From positions 3,517,187 to 3,581,186 of the forward strand of contig NZ_LN831776.1 of NCBI RefSeq assembly GCF_000981585.1: DNA of 64,000 nt, in the 5' to 3' direction. Positions 62,701-64,000 of this stretch are shown here, in pieces (positions within the stretch are counted from its first letter, which is position 1; each line of letters opens with the position of its first letter). A program made the translations under genes and the position numbers. The DNA is from Paenibacillus riograndensis SBR5 (GTDB lineage Bacteria > Bacillota > Bacilli > Paenibacillales > Paenibacillaceae). The notes beneath the pieces are model-generated. The model searched no databases. It was not told the origin of the DNA and saw nothing but the letters and a program-made list of their open reading frames with translations.

Positions 62701-62866
62701 GTCGATGATGCAGATCGCTACGGTCGTACTATCAGGTCTGGCGCTGTACGCGCTGGTGTTCCTGCCGTTCTTCGTGCCGGTAATGGTGCGGATGTTCGGC
62801 CGGGCGAACTGGTGGCCGTTCAGCGGTTCAGCCTCTGCTGACACACCGAAAACACTGGATATGTAA
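59708..62866 (+). CDS. MMPL/RND superfamily transporter with large coiled-coil insert
   Basis: A 1052-residue membrane protein starting at TTG 59708. N-terminal helix, extracellular domain to about residue 180, five helices (180-400), a second extracellular part, and five C-terminal helices (about 870-1035). The MMPL signatures are GIGTDYCILLISRFKEEL and ALGVDYSIFLMDRFNEN, one in each half, as in YdgH/YdfJ-like proteins. Between about residues 490 and 770 is a heptad/undecad-rich region (repeats like GLTKIQSGLEEASKQL, KLAGGLGQISGQL, LAQGLDKLVAGIGQL) predicted to form long coiled coils similar to the YhgE/Pip-type stalk. Such transporters export lipids or drugs; the substrate is unknown. Controlled by the coupled MarR. 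Confidence 0.9.
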   Translation: MKTVLKARWAIIAVWLAAAVVLFMTAPGMSDLVREKGQISVPDGYTSTRAAEIMKEVADAKGGETLHQVALVFNKPDGLAAEDTESIKQGVEKLAAEKEALKIDSITDPFSQAELKDTLIAKDGKTIMVALMVNGGEEAVKQLPDQVDKLLSGVSADHYLTSEGLITEDTIVSSEAGLKKSEYITVIFILLILFVVFRSFVAPFVPLLTVGLSYIVSQSIVAFLVDRFDFPLSTFTQIFMVAVMFGIGTDYCILLISRFKEELATAEDTRSAIISTYRKAGGTVFYSGLAVFVGFLAIGLSKFMLYRSAVAVAVGIAVMLLALVTVVPFFMAVLGKKLFWPSSSKLEHSESGIWGAAGSFSLKRPWAALLIVAVVVVPFLLTYSGKLSFNSMDEIGPGYASVKGFNIISDSFGPGESMPGKIVIKNDDRMDTSEYMGLAEKISRELEKVDGVKAVRSMSRPTGEQINDFLIPTQVAALTDGLSQSNEGLTKIQSGLEEASKQLKGNEPKLNEAVSGSAKLTEGTAELKKGIDALGDGLSRIERGIKSGSSGAGEIKAGLAQAAASAKQLADANAALLAGYQKIGAGLTALNGGLGQLQTQLQGVASALAGLDASFTGLENAHPDLLQDVNYQTIKGTVTQSGTGAAKLAGGLGQISGQLKGAAAGLNEANAGYAKAAAGQTALAQGLDKLVAGIGQLQSGLNQAAAGQGQIVDKIPSISSGLNQLQGGQQQLADGFGQLTGQIGKLTDGLSDSADGLKQITGGLNSAQDYLKQIQDAKDDELSGFLVPEEALKEGGIQQVFDNYLSSDRKVMTLDVVYAANPYSAKAIDSMGDIQAAVDRAVKGTKLENAETAISGVSSTYSDLQKISNEDYTRTVVLMLGGIFIILVVLLRSIIMPLYLIVSLLITYFTALGVTEAIFVHVLDYSGITWTTPFFSFVMLIALGVDYSIFLMDRFNENKTWDVREAILHAMRNMGTVILSAVVILGGTFASMYPSGVLSMMQIATVVLSGLALYALVFLPFFVPVMVRMFGRANWWPFSGSASADTPKTLDM

Positions 62867-62890
62867 TCTGCGCCGAAAAGGCATAGCGTT

Positions 62891-62920
62891 AAGCAAGCTC
62901 CGCGCCGGGAGCTTGCTTTT
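62891..62920 (+). terminator. terminator of the MarR-MMPL operon
   Basis: AAGCAAGCTCC pairs with GGAGCTTGCTT, followed by TT. Confidence 0.8.
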
Positions 62921-63056
62921 CGTGTTTTCCCCGGGGAGTTCTTGAGGGGGTAACTGTGCTAACCTGAATGTAACCTTATTAAGGGTCTGTGCATCTAATT
63001 AGCAGTCATGACGGAAGAGGAACACTGCAGAATTCTGCTGGACAGGAGGCTGGCCT

Positions 63057-63590
63057 TTGGATAACAGGCTTGAGAAGCGGGTAAGACGCGCGCAGAAAGG
63101 GGACAATGAAGCGTTTATTGAGCTTATTCAGGAGATGGAACTACAGATGTATCAGATGGCGAAATCCATTGTGAGGAAAGATGAGGACTGCGCGGATGCG
63201 ATGCAGGAATCCACATTGAAGGCTTTTAAAGCGATTTCCACCTTGAAGCAGCCTGAGTTTTTCAGAACATGGCTCTTTCGCATTCTGATTAATGAGTGCA
63301 ATATGATTTTGCGCAGACGGGTTCAGACCGTGACGATCGCCGAAACACCTGTCACGCCGGATGAACGGCTATCTATGGCGGAGCGGATGGATCTTCGCAC
63401 AGCTGTACATCAGCTGGAGGAAATTCCGCGCACCCTTGTGATTTTGCATTATTATCAGGGCTTTCCGCTGCAGCACATCGCAGATTTGCTGGAAATGTCC
63501 GAAGGCGCTGTGAAAACAAGGCTGCACCGGGCAAGAAAAACATTGTATGAATGGCTGGCGGACCCCGTAGAAAGGGAGATGAACGGATGA
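63057..63590 (+). CDS. ECF-type RNA polymerase sigma factor
   Basis: A 177-residue sigma-70 family protein starting at TTG 63057 with AGGAGG 7 bases upstream. Region 2 is DNEAFIELIQEMELQMYQMAKSI ... DCADAMQESTLKAFKAI ... FRTWLFRILINECNMI; region 4 is VILHYYQGFPLQHIADLLEMSEGAVKTRLHRARKTL, both typical of extracytoplasmic-function sigma factors (SigV/SigW-like length). It transcribes a small stress regulon when released by its anti-sigma factor, encoded by the next gene, whose ATG overlaps this stop codon (ATGA). Confidence 0.92.
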   Translation: MDNRLEKRVRRAQKGDNEAFIELIQEMELQMYQMAKSIVRKDEDCADAMQESTLKAFKAISTLKQPEFFRTWLFRILINECNMILRRRVQTVTIAETPVTPDERLSMAERMDLRTAVHQLEEIPRTLVILHYYQGFPLQHIADLLEMSEGAVKTRLHRARKTLYEWLADPVEREMNG

Positions 63591-64000
63591 ATCCGAAGCA
63601 ATTGGATCAAGAACTGGATGGCTTAAGGGGGGATAAGGCTGAAGAGGTGCCGGAACTTGTCAGATCACGTATGAATAGCGTCTACCAGGAGTTAAAGGGA
63701 AGCGGGGAAAAGGTTACACCCGGCAGAAGACGGAGAAGCTGGTGGCAGCGGCTGCTGATTACAGCGGCTTGTGCGGCGGTTGCAGTGTTGCTAACGATCG
63801 GCCTGGGCTTTATCTCTCCAGCTATGGCCGAAACGCTGAAACAGCTGCCGTTTATGAAAAGCGTGTTCCAACTGGCTGGAGATTCAGGCTTGAAGCAAGC
63901 GAGTATTACAGGTGTTACTTCGGGTGTACAGCAAAGCGTGACACATGGAGATTTGACGCTTAGCATCTCTGAGCTGATGTATGACGGCAGCCGCTTGTCT
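63587..64000 (+). CDS. anti-sigma factor with DUF4179-type extracellular domain, truncated by window edge
   Basis: 138 codons are visible before the right edge. ATG 63587 has GGGAG 8 bases upstream and overlaps the sigma factor stop. Residues 1-50 are the cytoplasmic sigma-binding region (MNPKQLDQELDGLRGDKAEE), residues about 51-75 a membrane helix (LLITAACAAVAVLLTIGLGF), then an extracellular part beginning SPAMAETLKQLPFMKSVF, as in the DUF4179/RsgI-like proteins paired with ECF sigma factors in Paenibacillus. It should hold the sigma factor at the membrane until a signal arrives. The C-terminal part lies outside the window. Confidence 0.85.
   Translation, partial: MNPKQLDQELDGLRGDKAEEVPELVRSRMNSVYQELKGSGEKVTPGRRRRSWWQRLLITAACAAVAVLLTIGLGFISPAMAETLKQLPFMKSVFQLAGDSGLKQASITGVTSGVQQSVTHGDLTLSISELMYDGSRLS

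Noticed and set aside
1..64000. tRNA, rRNA, prophage, insertion-sequence or integrase genes
   Set aside because: I looked for CCA-ending cloverleaf sequences, transposase DDE/HUH motifs and integrase motifs and saw none.

Overview
The window is about 64 kb of chromosomal DNA from a low-GC-lineage Gram-positive bacterium (Bacillota), most likely a Paenibacillus. The evidence is indirect: strong AGGAGG-type ribosome binding sites, frequent TTG/GTG starts, several lipoproteins, a lipoteichoic-acid-synthase-like sulfatase, copper-amine-oxidase-like stalk domains, a HelD RNA-polymerase factor, and two YesM/YesN-type sensor kinase plus AraC-type regulator pairs sitting beside sugar ABC transporters. 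Genus level is inference; no rRNA or tRNA gene is present to settle it.

Layout. 1-1.9 kb: KhtTU-type K+/H+ antiporter (khtU cut by the window edge) with a small membrane protein upstream. 2.0-2.7 kb: a decayed P-type ATPase fragment. 2.8-3.7 kb: an NlpC/P60 lipoprotein. 4.1-6.9 kb: an ABC system of the tryptophan/tyrosine-like (COG2984/4120/1101) type. 7.0-14.6 kb: a two-component system followed by a CUT1 sugar importer without its own ATPase, and a short-chain dehydrogenase. 14.8-18.6 kb: MgtC-like protein, aldose epimerase, LTA-synthase-like sulfatase. 18.9-28.2 kb: a second sugar-sensing system (membrane-anchored binding protein, kinase, regulator), then a ChvE/GguA/GguB-type sugar importer, interrupted by an AT-rich insert on the minus strand carrying a family-14 glycosyltransferase and a tiny peptide gene. 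28.5-30 kb: a MarR regulator and an iron-sulfur protein that appear to share an operator palindrome. 30.7-32.6 kb: a BlaI/M56-peptidase pair. 32.7-43 kb: stress, redox and efflux genes with local regulators (TetR, TrmB), a TraX protein, a stalk-domain lipoprotein, a metallophosphoesterase and a nitroreductase. 43-52 kb: foldase, LytTR protein, lactonase, an Hfq paralogue, PAP2 phosphatase, a FUSC-type exporter and helD. 52-64 kb: MFS pump with MarR, transaldolase, macro-domain protein, acetyltransferases, rpiA, VanZ-like protein, a MarR-MMPL transporter pair, and an ECF sigma factor with its anti-sigma factor cut by the right edge.

How it works together. The dominant theme is carbohydrate sensing and uptake: two separate kinase/AraC-regulator modules each precede a sugar ABC importer, and three pentose-phosphate enzymes (6-phosphogluconolactonase, transaldolase, ribose-5-phosphate isomerase) lie within 13 kb of one another. 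A second theme is small self-contained regulator-plus-target units (three MarR, TetR, TrmB, BlaI, ECF/anti-sigma), several with visible operator palindromes.

The least explained structure is a set of intergenic repeats. Three dispersed elements (30.3, 40.1, 51.8 kb) each contain two direct and two inverted copies of a GTGGAAAAAG-type motif spaced about 51 bp apart. A fourth locus (58.8-59.1 kb) is a clean six-unit tandem array with an exact 51-bp period built on a different but similar-looking core.
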